Assembly (NCBI RefSeq): GCF_003576375.1
Contig: NZ_QWGE01000001.1
Coordinates: 62,001-126,000 of the forward strand
DNA: 64,000 bases
Direction: 5' to 3'
Source: Pontibacter oryzae
GTDB lineage: Bacteria > Bacteroidota > Bacteroidia > Cytophagales > Hymenobacteraceae
The notes beneath the pieces are model-generated. The model saw only the letters and a list, made by a program, of their open reading frames with translations, was not told the DNA's origin and did no database searches. Below are positions 1 to 8,951 of this stretch, piece by piece; within the stretch, counting starts at the first letter, position 1; each line of letters opens with the position of its first letter. A program made the position numbers and the translations under genes.

Positions 1-151
1 GCAAGTATAAATGCGGAGCAACAACCTGGTCCGGGCCGTTAGGGTTTGTGTTTACATCCAGATAGTTATCGCAACTTGTAGTTGCTAGAGCGCCTGCTGT
101 AAATAAAGAAGCACAGACAATCTTTTTAAAAAAATTATATCTAGTTTTCAT
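1..151 (-). CDS. SusD/RagB-like outer-membrane lipoprotein, N-terminus only (cut by window edge)
   Basis: Reading the minus strand from the ATG at 149-151 gives 50 codons with no stop before the window edge. The product starts MKTRYNFFKKIVC, followed by a hydrophobic stretch and a lipobox ending TTSC, then DNYLDVNTNPNGPDQ. A lipoprotein signal followed by an LDxNxNP motif is typical of SusD-type nutrient-binding lipoproteins, particularly the SusD_2-like group, and the SusD at 7438-8928 starts in a similar way (LDINQNPVQP). It begins 12 bases after the stop of the upstream susC, so the two form a SusC/SusD pair. SusD lies on the cell surface as the lid of the SusC transporter. The substrate cannot be told from this fragment. 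Confidence 0.85.
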   Translation of the reverse strand, partial: MKTRYNFFKKIVCASLFTAGALATTSCDNYLDVNTNPNGPDQVVAPHLYL

Positions 152-163
152 ATTAAATCTTGT

Positions 164-3100
164 TTAGAAACCTACTTTCAAACCAAAGTTGACACCGATC
201 GGCATCGGGAAATTACCGTAATCGAAGCCAACGCCACCACTACCGCCTACTGCTGCAGAGTTTCCGTTTACAACTGGGTCAAGGCCTGAGTAATTTGTAA
301 TAATGAACAAGTCTGTTGCCGTTACAAACACACTACCCGACTTGATGAAGTTAACTTTACTCAGTAAGCTTGAATTTAAGTTGTAGTTAAGCGTTACATC
401 GCGCAGGCGTACCCAGTTAATATCTTTCTCGATGTAATTGATATCAGGAAGGCCATATGCTGTTGACCAGTAATTCATGTCTCTTGATGGGTCGATTACT
501 TTGGTGTTGATAGTCGGGTTAGCAGTGTTCTCTAATCCGTCCTTCACCACACCTTTAAATACCACTGGTGCTTCACGATCCAAAGTACGCATGCTTAAGC
601 CCTTTTCAGTCAGGAAGTGCTCGGTACCATTGTAAATGTCTCCACCTTTTCTGAAGTCGAGCAGGAAGCTTAAAGACAGGTTCTTATAAGCAAACGAGTT
701 TGTTAAACCAACTGTGAAGTCAGGTTGTCTGTCGCCTACTACTGTAAAATTATTCAGGTCGCGCAGTGGGTAGCCTGTGCTTGGGTCGATTAAGATTTCG
801 CCGGCATCGTTACGGAAATAATCATGGCCAGTAAATGTTGTGAGCGGGCCTCCAACAACTGAACCTGCGCGTACATCCCTGTAAAGCCATGTGTCAGACA
901 CGTAGAACTCATTTACACCTGTAGGCAATGAAATCAGCTCGCTCCATAAATGCGTGAAGTTTGCTAAAACGTCCCAGGTGAAGTTAGAGTTTACTACTGG
1001 CGAAGCGTTAAGCTGTAGTTCAACACCTTCGGTTTTCATCTTACCTGCGTTGAAGGCCTGAAGTATAAACCCTGTTGCATAGCTCAAGCGCATATTCTGA
1101 ACGATCTGATCTTCAGAAAGCTTGTTAAAGTAAGTCGCGTCAATGCCCAGGCGGTTGTTGAAGAACTTTAACTCAGTACCAAACTCGTATGAGGTAGTCA
1201 TCTCTGGTCTTAGGTCTGGGCTTGGGCCAGTAAAGGCATAGCCAAAACCACCGCCTGTAGTAGACTTAGGCTCCAGGAAAGCACGTATGCTGTATGGGTT
1301 TGCATCTTTACCAACTTGCGCCCACGAACCTCTCAGTTTACCATAGCTAAGGATGTGGTTGATACCACGCAATGGCTCTAACTCTGTGAAGATAAAGCTT
1401 GCACCAACAGATGGGTAGAAGAAGGATCTGTTCTCGATTGGAAGCGTAGAGCTCCAGTCATTTCTTCCGGTCAGTGTCAGGAAGAGAATGTTATCATAAT
1501 CCATCGTGAGGTTCCCGAACACACCGATGAGTCTGCGCTGAGATAGTCTGTTTCTGCCGCGGTGTGTTGTATTTTCAGTGTTTTCTATCGAGTATAAACC
1601 AGGAGCCAGGAATCGCTCGCCGGTAACAGCCTGAATGAAAGACTCCTGAGAGTTTACAGCACTACCCACTTTCAGGTTAGTATTAAACTTATCGTTCAAG
1701 AACGAGCGATTTAACTCGGCATAATACTGCAAGTTAAAGTTGCGCGTGTTGTCAAGAGACTGATCAAAAATACCTCCGCTTGAGTAACCGTAGGCTGACT
1801 CTGGGTGGCGAACCATGGTAATGTTTCCAGATGAGAAATCGAAACCAGCATTACCAACGAAGCGCAACCACTCCAGCGGCTCAATCATTAAGCGCGCATT
1901 AGTGATATAGCGGTTGTTTACATTGTTGATCTTGTTTTTATTGACGTTAAAGTATGGGTTTTCGATCTCGCTATCGCCGGTAGAGTAGAATCTACGCGTT
2001 CCGTTCTCAGTCATGTAAATGCTGGCATCGTCGGTGGTAGGCCATGTAAGCAAGCCTAACAACGGGCCGCCCGCACCCTTAAACGCTGAGTTGTTATCTG
2101 TATAAGTATAAGCAAACGTTAAGTCTGTTGAGATATACTTATTCATTTGGGCAGTTACTGCAGAAGACAGGTTAAACTTTGACAAGTCTGTGCCTGGTAC
2201 AAACCCCTCCTGACCAGTGTAGCCGCCTGAGATGCGATAAGTAGCCTTATCTGAGCCCCCGCTTAGCGATATGTTCTGCTTCTGCGTGAAACCGTTACGG
2301 AAGAAGTTATCAATGTTGTCGTAAAACTGCGTCCCTTCCGGATAGCGTGCACCAAAGTAAGTTGTTACGTTACCTGAGTTATCTTCCACGCCATTCACTC
2401 CAAGACCGTATACTTGCTGAATCTCAGGGAATTTATTTATCCGCTCTAACCTGAAGCTGTTGCTGTAATCAATGCGAGGAGCTCCAGACTTACCTCTCTT
2501 AGTAGTAATTACCACTGCACCAGAGGCTGCATCGATACCATAAAGGGCAGAAGCTTCGGGGCCTTTAAGTATAGTAATGCTCTCGATGTCCTCCGGGTTG
2601 ATATCTGCGGCGCGGTTCGTGAAATCGCTTGCTCGGTTGTTAAGCGCCGCACCACCCGAAGAGGCGAATGAGTTTGTGTTGAATGTGCTGTTACTGATCG
2701 GAAGGCCATCCACTACAAACAAAGGCTGGTTGCTTCCACTTAATGACGAAACACCTCGGATCATGATGGATGTTGACGCCCCTGGCAAACCAGAAGTAGT
2801 GTTGATTTCGACACCCGCTACGCGCCCAGCCAAACCATTGATAAAGTTCTCACGCTGCGTCTGTGCAATCGTGGCGCCTTTAACCTCTGTAACGGCATAC
2901 CCAAGAGCTTTCTTCTCCTGTTTAATACCAAGTGCGGTTACAACCACCTCATCCAGGGCCTCAGAGTCATTCTGAAGCACAACGTCAATAGTGCTTGCGT
3001 TGCCTACTGTTCGTGTCACTGGCTTCATACCGATAAACGAGAATACCAGCTCGTCGCTAGCCTCTACGTTCGGTATAGTATAGAAACCCTTCGCGTCGGT

Positions 3101-3268
3101 AACTGCACCGCGCTGTTTGCCTTTCACGGTTACAGACACGCCCGGTAGCTGAATTTTATCAGCAGCGGATGTTACCGTACCACTTACAGCTTTGCCCTGG
3201 GCAAAACCCTCGACATGTAGCAGGAGCATACATAGCCCCCACAAGATAAAGCGTATACTGTTCTTCAT
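164..3268 (-). CDS. SusC/RagA-family TonB-linked outer-membrane transporter
   Basis: 1034 aa, the usual size for SusC. A signal peptide (MKNSIRFILWGLCMLLLH...FAQ) is followed by a carboxypeptidase-regulatory-like domain (about 25-105), the conserved DEVVVTALG segment at about 105-113, a TonB plug domain with YGIDAASGAVVITTK near 245, and a long 22-strand-type barrel ending in an aromatic residue (GLKVGF). The family imports oligosaccharides or peptides across the outer membrane using TonB energy, with a SusD lid. The partner susD begins 12 bases downstream. The signal peptide and the leader before the start closely match those of the second susC (8952-11996), which suggests duplication. No sigma/anti-sigma pair or hybrid sensor lies next to it in this window. 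Substrate unknown. Confidence 0.95.
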   Translation of the reverse strand: MKNSIRFILWGLCMLLLHVEGFAQGKAVSGTVTSAADKIQLPGVSVTVKGKQRGAVTDAKGFYTIPNVEASDELVFSFIGMKPVTRTVGNASTIDVVLQNDSEALDEVVVTALGIKQEKKALGYAVTEVKGATIAQTQRENFINGLAGRVAGVEINTTSGLPGASTSIMIRGVSSLSGSNQPLFVVDGLPISNSTFNTNSFASSGGAALNNRASDFTNRAADINPEDIESITILKGPEASALYGIDAASGAVVITTKRGKSGAPRIDYSNSFRLERINKFPEIQQVYGLGVNGVEDNSGNVTTYFGARYPEGTQFYDNIDNFFRNGFTQKQNISLSGGSDKATYRISGGYTGQEGFVPGTDLSKFNLSSAVTAQMNKYISTDLTFAYTYTDNNSAFKGAGGPLLGLLTWPTTDDASIYMTENGTRRFYSTGDSEIENPYFNVNKNKINNVNNRYITNARLMIEPLEWLRFVGNAGFDFSSGNITMVRHPESAYGYSSGGIFDQSLDNTRNFNLQYYAELNRSFLNDKFNTNLKVGSAVNSQESFIQAVTGERFLAPGLYSIENTENTTHRGRNRLSQRRLIGVFGNLTMDYDNILFLTLTGRNDWSSTLPIENRSFFYPSVGASFIFTELEPLRGINHILSYGKLRGSWAQVGKDANPYSIRAFLEPKSTTGGGFGYAFTGPSPDLRPEMTTSYEFGTELKFFNNRLGIDATYFNKLSEDQIVQNMRLSYATGFILQAFNAGKMKTEGVELQLNASPVVNSNFTWDVLANFTHLWSELISLPTGVNEFYVSDTWLYRDVRAGSVVGGPLTTFTGHDYFRNDAGEILIDPSTGYPLRDLNNFTVVGDRQPDFTVGLTNSFAYKNLSLSFLLDFRKGGDIYNGTEHFLTEKGLSMRTLDREAPVVFKGVVKDGLENTANPTINTKVIDPSRDMNYWSTAYGLPDINYIEKDINWVRLRDVTLNYNLNSSLLSKVNFIKSGSVFVTATDLFIITNYSGLDPVVNGNSAAVGGSGGVGFDYGNFPMPIGVNFGLKVGF

Positions 3269-3878
3269 ACTTTGTATAGTTGATATTCAGGCATGAAGAT
3301 ATACAAATTTTTATATTTCCAACTAATGTAAAAGGAAAATTAACTCATCTCTCTTAAGTTTACATAGCTTTATGTTGTTATTTACCCATTGACGCAACAA
3401 GCTGATAATTGCAGTTATTTAAGTAAATTTTCATTTTACAAGCATTCTATTTTTATAAAAAGCTCACTTCTTTTTATAAAATATTTATCAAAAGTCTGTT
3501 ATTATATATAAACAAATAGTACATCGCTTTAAACAGCATTTTGGCCAACACTATAAATAAAGTCCAATTAAACACATATACCTAGCCCTAAACTCAATGT
3601 TGCATCAGTGATTTCTCACTTACTGAGTTATTCGTGATAATCCTATAAACATGGAGTAGAATGCCCGAAAAAAGCAACATTAGCTGAATATTGATTAGGC
3701 TGATGCAAATATGTTCAAACATTGGCTACTGACTATATTCGAACATAGCGGCTAAGGTTATACGGCTGACGATTCAAAAAAAATTTTGACTATTTTTTTG
3801 GTATTAAGTACTTGCAGCCTCGCTTTTTAAAACCCTGGTTGCTATGATCTTAAAATTGACTAGCATTTAGCAAAAAAA
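3269..3878. other. AT-rich intergenic region, no gene seen
   Basis: About 610 bases between the start of one susC gene and the terminator of the preceding operon. Short frames here are interrupted and have no recognisable product. It should hold the promoter of the minus-strand susC/susD pair, but I found no convincing TAnnTTTG box. The only structured element I recognise is the leader at 3279-3303. Confidence 0.6.
3279..3303 (-). promoter_or_regulatory. Conserved susC leader element, copy 1
   Basis: This 25-base block lies 10 bases upstream of the susC start codon at 3268. It matches 12007-12031, upstream of the other susC, at 23 of 25 positions and at exactly the same distance from the start codon. 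It probably lies in the 5' untranslated RNA. It may be a shared translational or regulatory element, or a remnant of duplication. Confidence 0.55.
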
Positions 3879-3908
3879 TAAGGGGGTAAGTATAAACTTA
3901 CCCCCTTA
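3879..3908 (-). terminator. Rho-independent terminator of the GH18 operon
   Basis: A perfect 13-bp stem (3879-3891 with 3896-3908) and a four-base loop. On the minus strand it is followed by a run of seven T (3872-3878 read in reverse). It lies about 20 bases after the stop of the GH18 gene, so it ends the susC-to-GH18 operon. The stem and loop contain an AAGTATA word. Confidence 0.9.
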
Positions 3909-3930
3909 ACCTCAATCAAAAAAATTTCCG

Positions 3931-4974
3931 CTAATAGCTTCTGCCTAGCTCGTCGTTCATGGCCTTTAACAAGGAGTGCTCACCGTTAGTATCCTGGTAA
4001 AACTCCCAGACCATGACACCGTTTGCGTGCTCTTTGGCAAGCTCGGCTTTGCGCTTTACTGTCTCGGTTCCGTTGTAATAGTACATTACATCATTTACTT
4101 CAAACGAATCCAGGGTTGGGTCTGCACCCGCCCAAAGTAAGCTGCGGTACGTAAGTGCGCTGTTGCTTGTGTTTTTGCCATAAGCCGGCACGCCTACAAT
4201 TGCTTTCTCTTTAGGCAAGCCTTTGCTGTTAAGCCAAATATCCAGGCTTTCTTGTGCCATACGGTAGGTGGAGTGCTGCCCCGGATCCTCCGAATCCCAA
4301 CCAATACCATCATACATCATGATATTCACAAAATCGATGTACTGGATTGACTCTTCAGCCACGCCATCGCGTACAGAACCTGGGTAAAGCGCCGGCGTAA
4401 CCGCCACACTCAGGTATTTGTGCCAGGTATGCAGCGAGTCCGATAGCTCTTTAACCAAAGCCGTGTAGGTGATATTGTTTGCCTTATTGGCACGTGGGTA
4501 CTCCCAGTCCAGGTCTACGCCATCCAGGTTGTGGCGCAACACAAAGTTTACCACATTGCCCACCAGGTTTCTTCGCGAACCAGGGTTGGCCGCTAAAGCA
4601 GAGTAAACGCTTTCGCCACCGGCCAGAGAAATGGCAGTCTTCACGCCGTTCTCACGCGCAAGCGTCATTACTTCATCAAAGTTTTCCCGGTTACTCAATT
4701 CCTGCAGGCTGCCGTCGGCATTTGGGTACAGGAAGGCAAAGTTCAGGTGGGTGATCATCTTATACTTTCTTACATCGATGGAATCGGGGTTGCGGCCCGC
4801 GGCATAGTATGCAACAATTTTAAAGTCCTGATCAGCCTCGTAAGTTCCGGATGGCGGTGTGATATTCTCCGTTGCATCGCCAGTGCTGTAATCATCTGGC
4901 ACCCAGTCCACTTCCTCTTTGCAGGACTGCAGCGCGAAAACGGTAAGTATGGCTACGTATAAAAATCGTTTCAT
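3931..4974 (-). CDS. GH18-family glycosidase lipoprotein (chitinase or endo-beta-N-acetylglucosaminidase type)
   Basis: 347 aa from the ATG at 4972-4974. A longer frame opens at 5007 but would place the lipoprotein signal internally, so 4974 is preferred. The signal MKRFLYVAILTVFALQSC has a lipobox, predicting a lipid-anchored surface or periplasmic enzyme. The GH18 catalytic motif is intact: DGVDLDWEYP (Asp151, Asp154, Asp156, and Glu158 as acid/base). SLAGG earlier and VNIMMYDG and GVPAYGK later are also typical of GH18 barrels. The family cleaves beta-1,4-linked GlcNAc bonds in chitin or N-glycan cores by substrate-assisted catalysis. It is the last gene of the susC/susD operon, which suggests that system handles GlcNAc-containing glycans. 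The exact substrate is inference. Confidence 0.9.
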   Translation of the reverse strand: MKRFLYVAILTVFALQSCKEEVDWVPDDYSTGDATENITPPSGTYEADQDFKIVAYYAAGRNPDSIDVRKYKMITHLNFAFLYPNADGSLQELSNRENFDEVMTLARENGVKTAISLAGGESVYSALAANPGSRRNLVGNVVNFVLRHNLDGVDLDWEYPRANKANNITYTALVKELSDSLHTWHKYLSVAVTPALYPGSVRDGVAEESIQYIDFVNIMMYDGIGWDSEDPGQHSTYRMAQESLDIWLNSKGLPKEKAIVGVPAYGKNTSNSALTYRSLLWAGADPTLDSFEVNDVMYYYNGTETVKRKAELAKEHANGVMVWEFYQDTNGEHSLLKAMNDELGRSY

Positions 4975-4993
4975 ATATTTCTTGTGTGATTTT

Positions 4994-5019
4994 CCCTGGC
5001 GCCACAAAAGGCGCCAGGG
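4994..5019. other. GC-rich hairpin inside the operon, before the GH18 gene
   Basis: A perfect 10-bp stem (4994-5003 with 5010-5019) and a six-base loop lie in the gap between the PKD lipoprotein stop (5050) and the GH18 start (4974). No U-run follows in the direction of transcription, so a full terminator is unlikely. It could be an mRNA-stabilising or processing element that sets GH18 levels apart from the upstream genes. Confidence 0.6.
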
Positions 5020-5049
5020 CAGTTACAGAAAATGGTTTAAGAAGAGTGC

Positions 5050-6630
5050 CTATCTCCGCACGTGGTCAATGTCGAGGCCATAAGGTATGAACCCTTTCAG
5101 GAAGAACTCAGCAGAGCCGCTTCCATCCAGCGGGTAGCGCTTAATGCCTGATCTGCTGCCATCGCCTACTATATTCCCAGATTCGCTGATATCATCAGCG
5201 CTACGGAATGCATAATATATATAACCAGCGGTGCCATCATCCGGATCGTTATCAATTACAATATCTGTGATGTATGTATTCTCAGTTGCGCCGCCCTCGG
5301 TAGAAAAACCAGCCGTATCTTCAATCAGGGTAATATTGTCGCCATTCATGTCGCTCATATATAAGCCAACATCAAACCCTCCTCCTGCCACACTTACAGC
5401 AAAGTATATTTTGCCGTTCTTCTGATCTACTGCAAAACTCCTGATCTTCAACTCTTTCAGACCAGAAACTGCCTCAATAAACTGCCCTGCCAGGTTATAC
5501 TTATACAAGCCCTTACCTGTGCCATGCTTGGAGTACCAGAGTGTATTATTAACCACCTGCAGCCCCCCATCAGTCCAGCCGTATGTGCTGGAAGCCCCAA
5601 TATCCGCAGCAGTTACACCAAACTTAACGCTTGGATAAGGCGCATCCTGGGAGGATGTGGAAATAGAGCGTACACCTGCAAATCGACACACCCAGTAAAC
5701 ATTCCCGTTTCCATCAACAGTGCTTACAAAAGGGTCTTGCGTGTAGTCTCCGGATGTGGTTGTAATGGTGTAGGGGTTGCGCCCTTCAAGATCGACAGCG
5801 AACAACTTACCATCAGAAGCAGTGCCCCATGCTGAGTATTTAATGTGGTTGCCGGCATCGGAAATGATTATCTTGTTGTTATAAACATTAACCGAAAGCG
5901 GATGAACACCCACATTGGCTGGCAACTGCTCCGGCATACTTTCATCTACCTGCGTAAATCTATACTTGTATAGCTTGCCGCTTAGCACATCAGTGAAGTA
6001 TAGCGTTTTTACCAGCTCGCCCATAACAGTCACTTCCGCAGAGGTTGTCAGGGATTCCTTCCCGTCGTCAATGGTAAGCCTAACGGTGTAAACCCCGGCA
6101 TCCTCGAAGGCAACTTTTGGAGTGGCTTTGTCAGATGTCATACCATTCCCGAAATTCCAGGAGTAAGTAACCGGTTGGCCAGGGTACTGAAATACCTCTG
6201 CCGAGAACTGGGCTTCTTGCCTGAATAGTATGTTTTCGGGCACGACAATGCGCGGTTGCCTCTTCTTCACCTCTACCCATTTGGTTAGGCTTGTTACCTC
6301 GCCGTTATGCGTAGCTTCGAGCGTGACCTCATAGGTGCCCGGCAATTCATACATGATAGTGTCGGGCACGGCGCCTGTTGTTCTACTTGTATCGATGATC
6401 TCGCCATCTCCGTTGATAAGCTTGCCACCCTCGAACTTCCAGATATAACTTTCCGCGTTTTTGGTGCGGTTAAGCAGGAATACTTTGGCGGGCGCCTGTA
6501 TCTCCTCTTCCGGGAAAGCAAAGTCTAACGAAAACTCGCCGTCCGGGGCTATAGTGCTGATCTCATCCTTCTCACAACTTACCGTTGCAAGAACCAGCAG
6601 CATCAGAAAAAATAGTCTGTATAGTCTCAT
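5050..6630 (-). CDS. PKD-domain/beta-propeller lipoprotein of the SusCD operon
   Basis: 526 aa from the ATG at 6628-6630. This start gives a clean lipoprotein signal (MRLYRLFFLMLLVLATVSCEKDE), whereas the longer frame runs into the upstream gene. Residues about 30-130 look like an Ig/PKD-type sandwich. A second PKD-like domain at about 140-215 carries YSWNFGNGMTSDKATP. From about 220 the repeated strand pattern resembles a beta-propeller (LYFTDVLSGKLYKY, NGKIYFAV). It is probably surface-anchored. In such operons, proteins of this position act as accessory glycan-binding lipoproteins (SusE/SusF role), which I infer from context only. It starts 7 bases after the preceding gene ends, so translation may be coupled. 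Confidence 0.75.
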   Translation of the reverse strand: MRLYRLFFLMLLVLATVSCEKDEISTIAPDGEFSLDFAFPEEEIQAPAKVFLLNRTKNAESYIWKFEGGKLINGDGEIIDTSRTTGAVPDTIMYELPGTYEVTLEATHNGEVTSLTKWVEVKKRQPRIVVPENILFRQEAQFSAEVFQYPGQPVTYSWNFGNGMTSDKATPKVAFEDAGVYTVRLTIDDGKESLTTSAEVTVMGELVKTLYFTDVLSGKLYKYRFTQVDESMPEQLPANVGVHPLSVNVYNNKIIISDAGNHIKYSAWGTASDGKLFAVDLEGRNPYTITTTSGDYTQDPFVSTVDGNGNVYWVCRFAGVRSISTSSQDAPYPSVKFGVTAADIGASSTYGWTDGGLQVVNNTLWYSKHGTGKGLYKYNLAGQFIEAVSGLKELKIRSFAVDQKNGKIYFAVSVAGGGFDVGLYMSDMNGDNITLIEDTAGFSTEGGATENTYITDIVIDNDPDDGTAGYIYYAFRSADDISESGNIVGDGSRSGIKRYPLDGSGSAEFFLKGFIPYGLDIDHVRR

Positions 6631-6637
6631 ATCCTGA

Positions 6638-7423
6638 TTAGTAAGTTGATTCGAAGTCAGTGCTGCGCTCAGACACGGCACCTTTAGATGTAGTTACCCG
6701 CGCCGTGATCTCGGTATGGGCATCGCCGGTTTTGTATAGCTGCTTAAAGCCTTTCTCCTTGAGAAGCTCCTTGCTCAGGTTGTTCTGCAGGTAAACCCTG
6801 CCCACGCTGGAAACACCCGTGCGCGCACCACCCGACATCGTATAGTTCTCATCTCCGGCATCCGGGAAAAGCATTTCATACTCTGCTGCAGTAATGGCAT
6901 AAGAAAGCTGGTTTACAAGTATTTTATAAGGCTCTTCCGGTAACTGGTCCAGCAACTCCTCGCCTTCCGGGCTATACTTGCCACCTTCAGGAATGGTGTA
7001 GATATACTCGCCCTCCAGCACGTATGCATTCCGGGAGGTCACGTAATAATTGTTCAGCGAGCGCCCTTCCTCCGGAAAGGTTTTCCAGGCAGTATTGTTA
7101 TACACGGTGTCCGTCACCACCATCACCGGATCATCAGGGTTCCAGGTTTCTACCACGGTTTTATCTAGCTCAAAGTATAAACCGAAGTCTTCGTATACTT
7201 TGCGCAGCAGCTCTACTTTCGCAATGTTATCGTTTCGCTGCCAGGTAGTGATAGTATAAGTAATGGTATCGCCCAGCTCGGGGGCGCGGTTGCTGGGCGT
7301 CATCTGCACTTCGGGGCGGTAGCTATCCAGTGCTTTTCCTAGTTCTTCCATGGGCTCGTCTTTCTCGCAGGCCGCCAGGAAACACACCCCTAGGCTTAGT
7401 AAAAGTATCTTATGTATCTTCAT
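6638..7423 (-). CDS. Lipoprotein of unknown function in the SusCD operon
   Basis: 261 aa from the ATG at 7421-7423. The longer frame overlaps the end of susD, while this start gives the lipoprotein signal MKIHKILLLSLGVCFLAACEKDEP. I do not recognise a catalytic domain. The N-terminal half (about 40-75) has an extracellular Ig-like flavour (LGDTITYTITTWQRNDNIAKVELL), and the rest is rich in Tyr, Glu and Asn. It sits between susD and the PKD lipoprotein, in the slot that often holds SusE-like surface glycan-binding proteins. The role is inferred from position only. Confidence 0.65.
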   Translation of the reverse strand: MKIHKILLLSLGVCFLAACEKDEPMEELGKALDSYRPEVQMTPSNRAPELGDTITYTITTWQRNDNIAKVELLRKVYEDFGLYFELDKTVVETWNPDDPVMVVTDTVYNNTAWKTFPEEGRSLNNYYVTSRNAYVLEGEYIYTIPEGGKYSPEGEELLDQLPEEPYKILVNQLSYAITAAEYEMLFPDAGDENYTMSGGARTGVSSVGRVYLQNNLSKELLKEKGFKQLYKTGDAHTEITARVTTSKGAVSERSTDFESTY

Positions 7424-7437
7424 GATCTCGTTCAGGC

Positions 7438-8928
7438 TTAAAGTGTTGAGTTTGCTTCCCACCAGAATTTCTTCGTTACCCAGTCGCGGGCCGAGGCACC
7501 CAGGCGCTCAATCTCCTGCGGGTTGTAGATGTACTCGGTTTGTGGGTCGTATGGCAGGCGTTGAATCCATTTGCCACCAAACTCCGTGAGCACATTTTCG
7601 GGATAGTAGATACCCGGATAAGCCGTTTCTTTGTATTGATAACGGCGCATATCTACCCACGACTCTGGCTGCAGGTATAGCGCAATGTATTTCTGCGTCA
7701 TGATATCGCTGATTTTCAGGGCATCGGCTGCCTTGCGCACCTTCGCAGACTCCATGTAGTTAGAGAGGCTATCCTGCTCTACGCCCAGGCGATTCATGTT
7801 AGTAAGTATACCCTCGCGGTATGCCTCCAGCGCAGCCGGCTTATTACCCTGATGGAATGCCACTTCGGCTTTAATAAACAGTAACTCCTCTTCCAGCACA
7901 TAAGGCAGCGGCGAGCTATCTGATGTCCAGTGGCCATTGTATAGGTTTGGAAACTCACTCATATCCCTACCTTCCAGTCCCAGCGAGACACGCGCGGCCT
8001 CGTATGTATTGTCCTCGCCCGGTGTGGTTAGTTTGAACAAACGTGGGTCATACTGTATGTTGGGTTCATCCACGGTCAGGTAGTTCATAAAAAAATCCGT
8101 GGGTACGCTGTAGGTAAGGTAGTTGCGGATATCAGCGAAGTTCCATTGCGGGCTTGGCGTGCTTGGCCCCCACATGTTGCGCTCCCAATCGCGCTGCGGG
8201 TTGCTGCTATAATAGTATATCGCGTCTTTCCAGTTGGCCAGCGCAGCGTTCACCTCGTTCATCACGCGGTCATAGCCCCCATCAAAGTTGGCGGTGCGCA
8301 GGTACATTTTTGCCTTGATGGCGTGCGCAAAAGACATCCAATGCTGCAAATTACCCTGATATATCAAATCTGAGGTCGCGTTCATGGTTTTATCTCCTGC
8401 ATCGGAGGCTTGCAACGAGGCCATACCTTCGTCGAGCAGGCGCTCAATCTCTTTGTACACCACATCCTGGGTATCATACGTTGGGCTAAAATCACCGGTA
8501 TAGGCTTCCAGCACCGGCATATCGCCGAAAGAATCTGTAGCGGTTAAGTATGAATAGGCAAGCATAATTTTGCCTACGCCTTCGTAGTTGTCGGAACCTT
8601 CCTGCTGGGCGCGCTCAATAAGGCCAATGGCGTTGCTGCCCACATCGAAGTAGTGCCAGCGCCAGGCACCCAGGCGGGTGATCTGGTTGTAATCCCAGCG
8701 GTCTTCGATGCGTGCGGTACCATAGCGCGAGGTTAGGTACATGGAGTGGTAAGTAGCGTAGCGGGCATGGGAATAAAGATGGTAAGCCATATTGCCCTCA
8801 ATGCCCGGAAGCATCAGGTTTGATGAAGTGGTTACCGGTTGCACAGGGTTCTGGTTGATGTCGAGTTTCTCCTCGCAGGACGAGAAAAGCAACAGCGCCG
8901 CCGGTATTATGTAAAATATCTTTTTCAT
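7438..8928 (-). CDS. SusD/RagB-family nutrient-binding outer-membrane lipoprotein
   Basis: 496 aa. The lipoprotein signal MKKIFYIIPAALLLFSSC is followed by EEKLDINQNPVQP, then a long helical TPR-like body typical of SusD_2-type proteins. The NLQHWMSFAHAIKAKMYLR segment and the C-terminal QKYIALYLQPESWVDMRR are characteristic of the family. It captures substrate at the cell surface as the lid on the SusC barrel. It starts 23 bases after susC and is followed within 14 bases by the next lipoprotein gene, so it lies in one operon. The GH18 enzyme at the operon end suggests a GlcNAc-containing glycan, but SusD sequence alone does not define the ligand. Confidence 0.93.
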   Translation of the reverse strand: MKKIFYIIPAALLLFSSCEEKLDINQNPVQPVTTSSNLMLPGIEGNMAYHLYSHARYATYHSMYLTSRYGTARIEDRWDYNQITRLGAWRWHYFDVGSNAIGLIERAQQEGSDNYEGVGKIMLAYSYLTATDSFGDMPVLEAYTGDFSPTYDTQDVVYKEIERLLDEGMASLQASDAGDKTMNATSDLIYQGNLQHWMSFAHAIKAKMYLRTANFDGGYDRVMNEVNAALANWKDAIYYYSSNPQRDWERNMWGPSTPSPQWNFADIRNYLTYSVPTDFFMNYLTVDEPNIQYDPRLFKLTTPGEDNTYEAARVSLGLEGRDMSEFPNLYNGHWTSDSSPLPYVLEEELLFIKAEVAFHQGNKPAALEAYREGILTNMNRLGVEQDSLSNYMESAKVRKAADALKISDIMTQKYIALYLQPESWVDMRRYQYKETAYPGIYYPENVLTEFGGKWIQRLPYDPQTEYIYNPQEIERLGASARDWVTKKFWWEANSTL

Positions 8929-8951
8929 AAGAATGTCTCTGCTTTGATAAA

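Noticed and set aside
3300..3320. TTTGTA-like sequence upstream of the first susC as a promoter -7 box
   Set aside because: The spacing within the motif does not fit TAnnTTTG, so no promoter is claimed.
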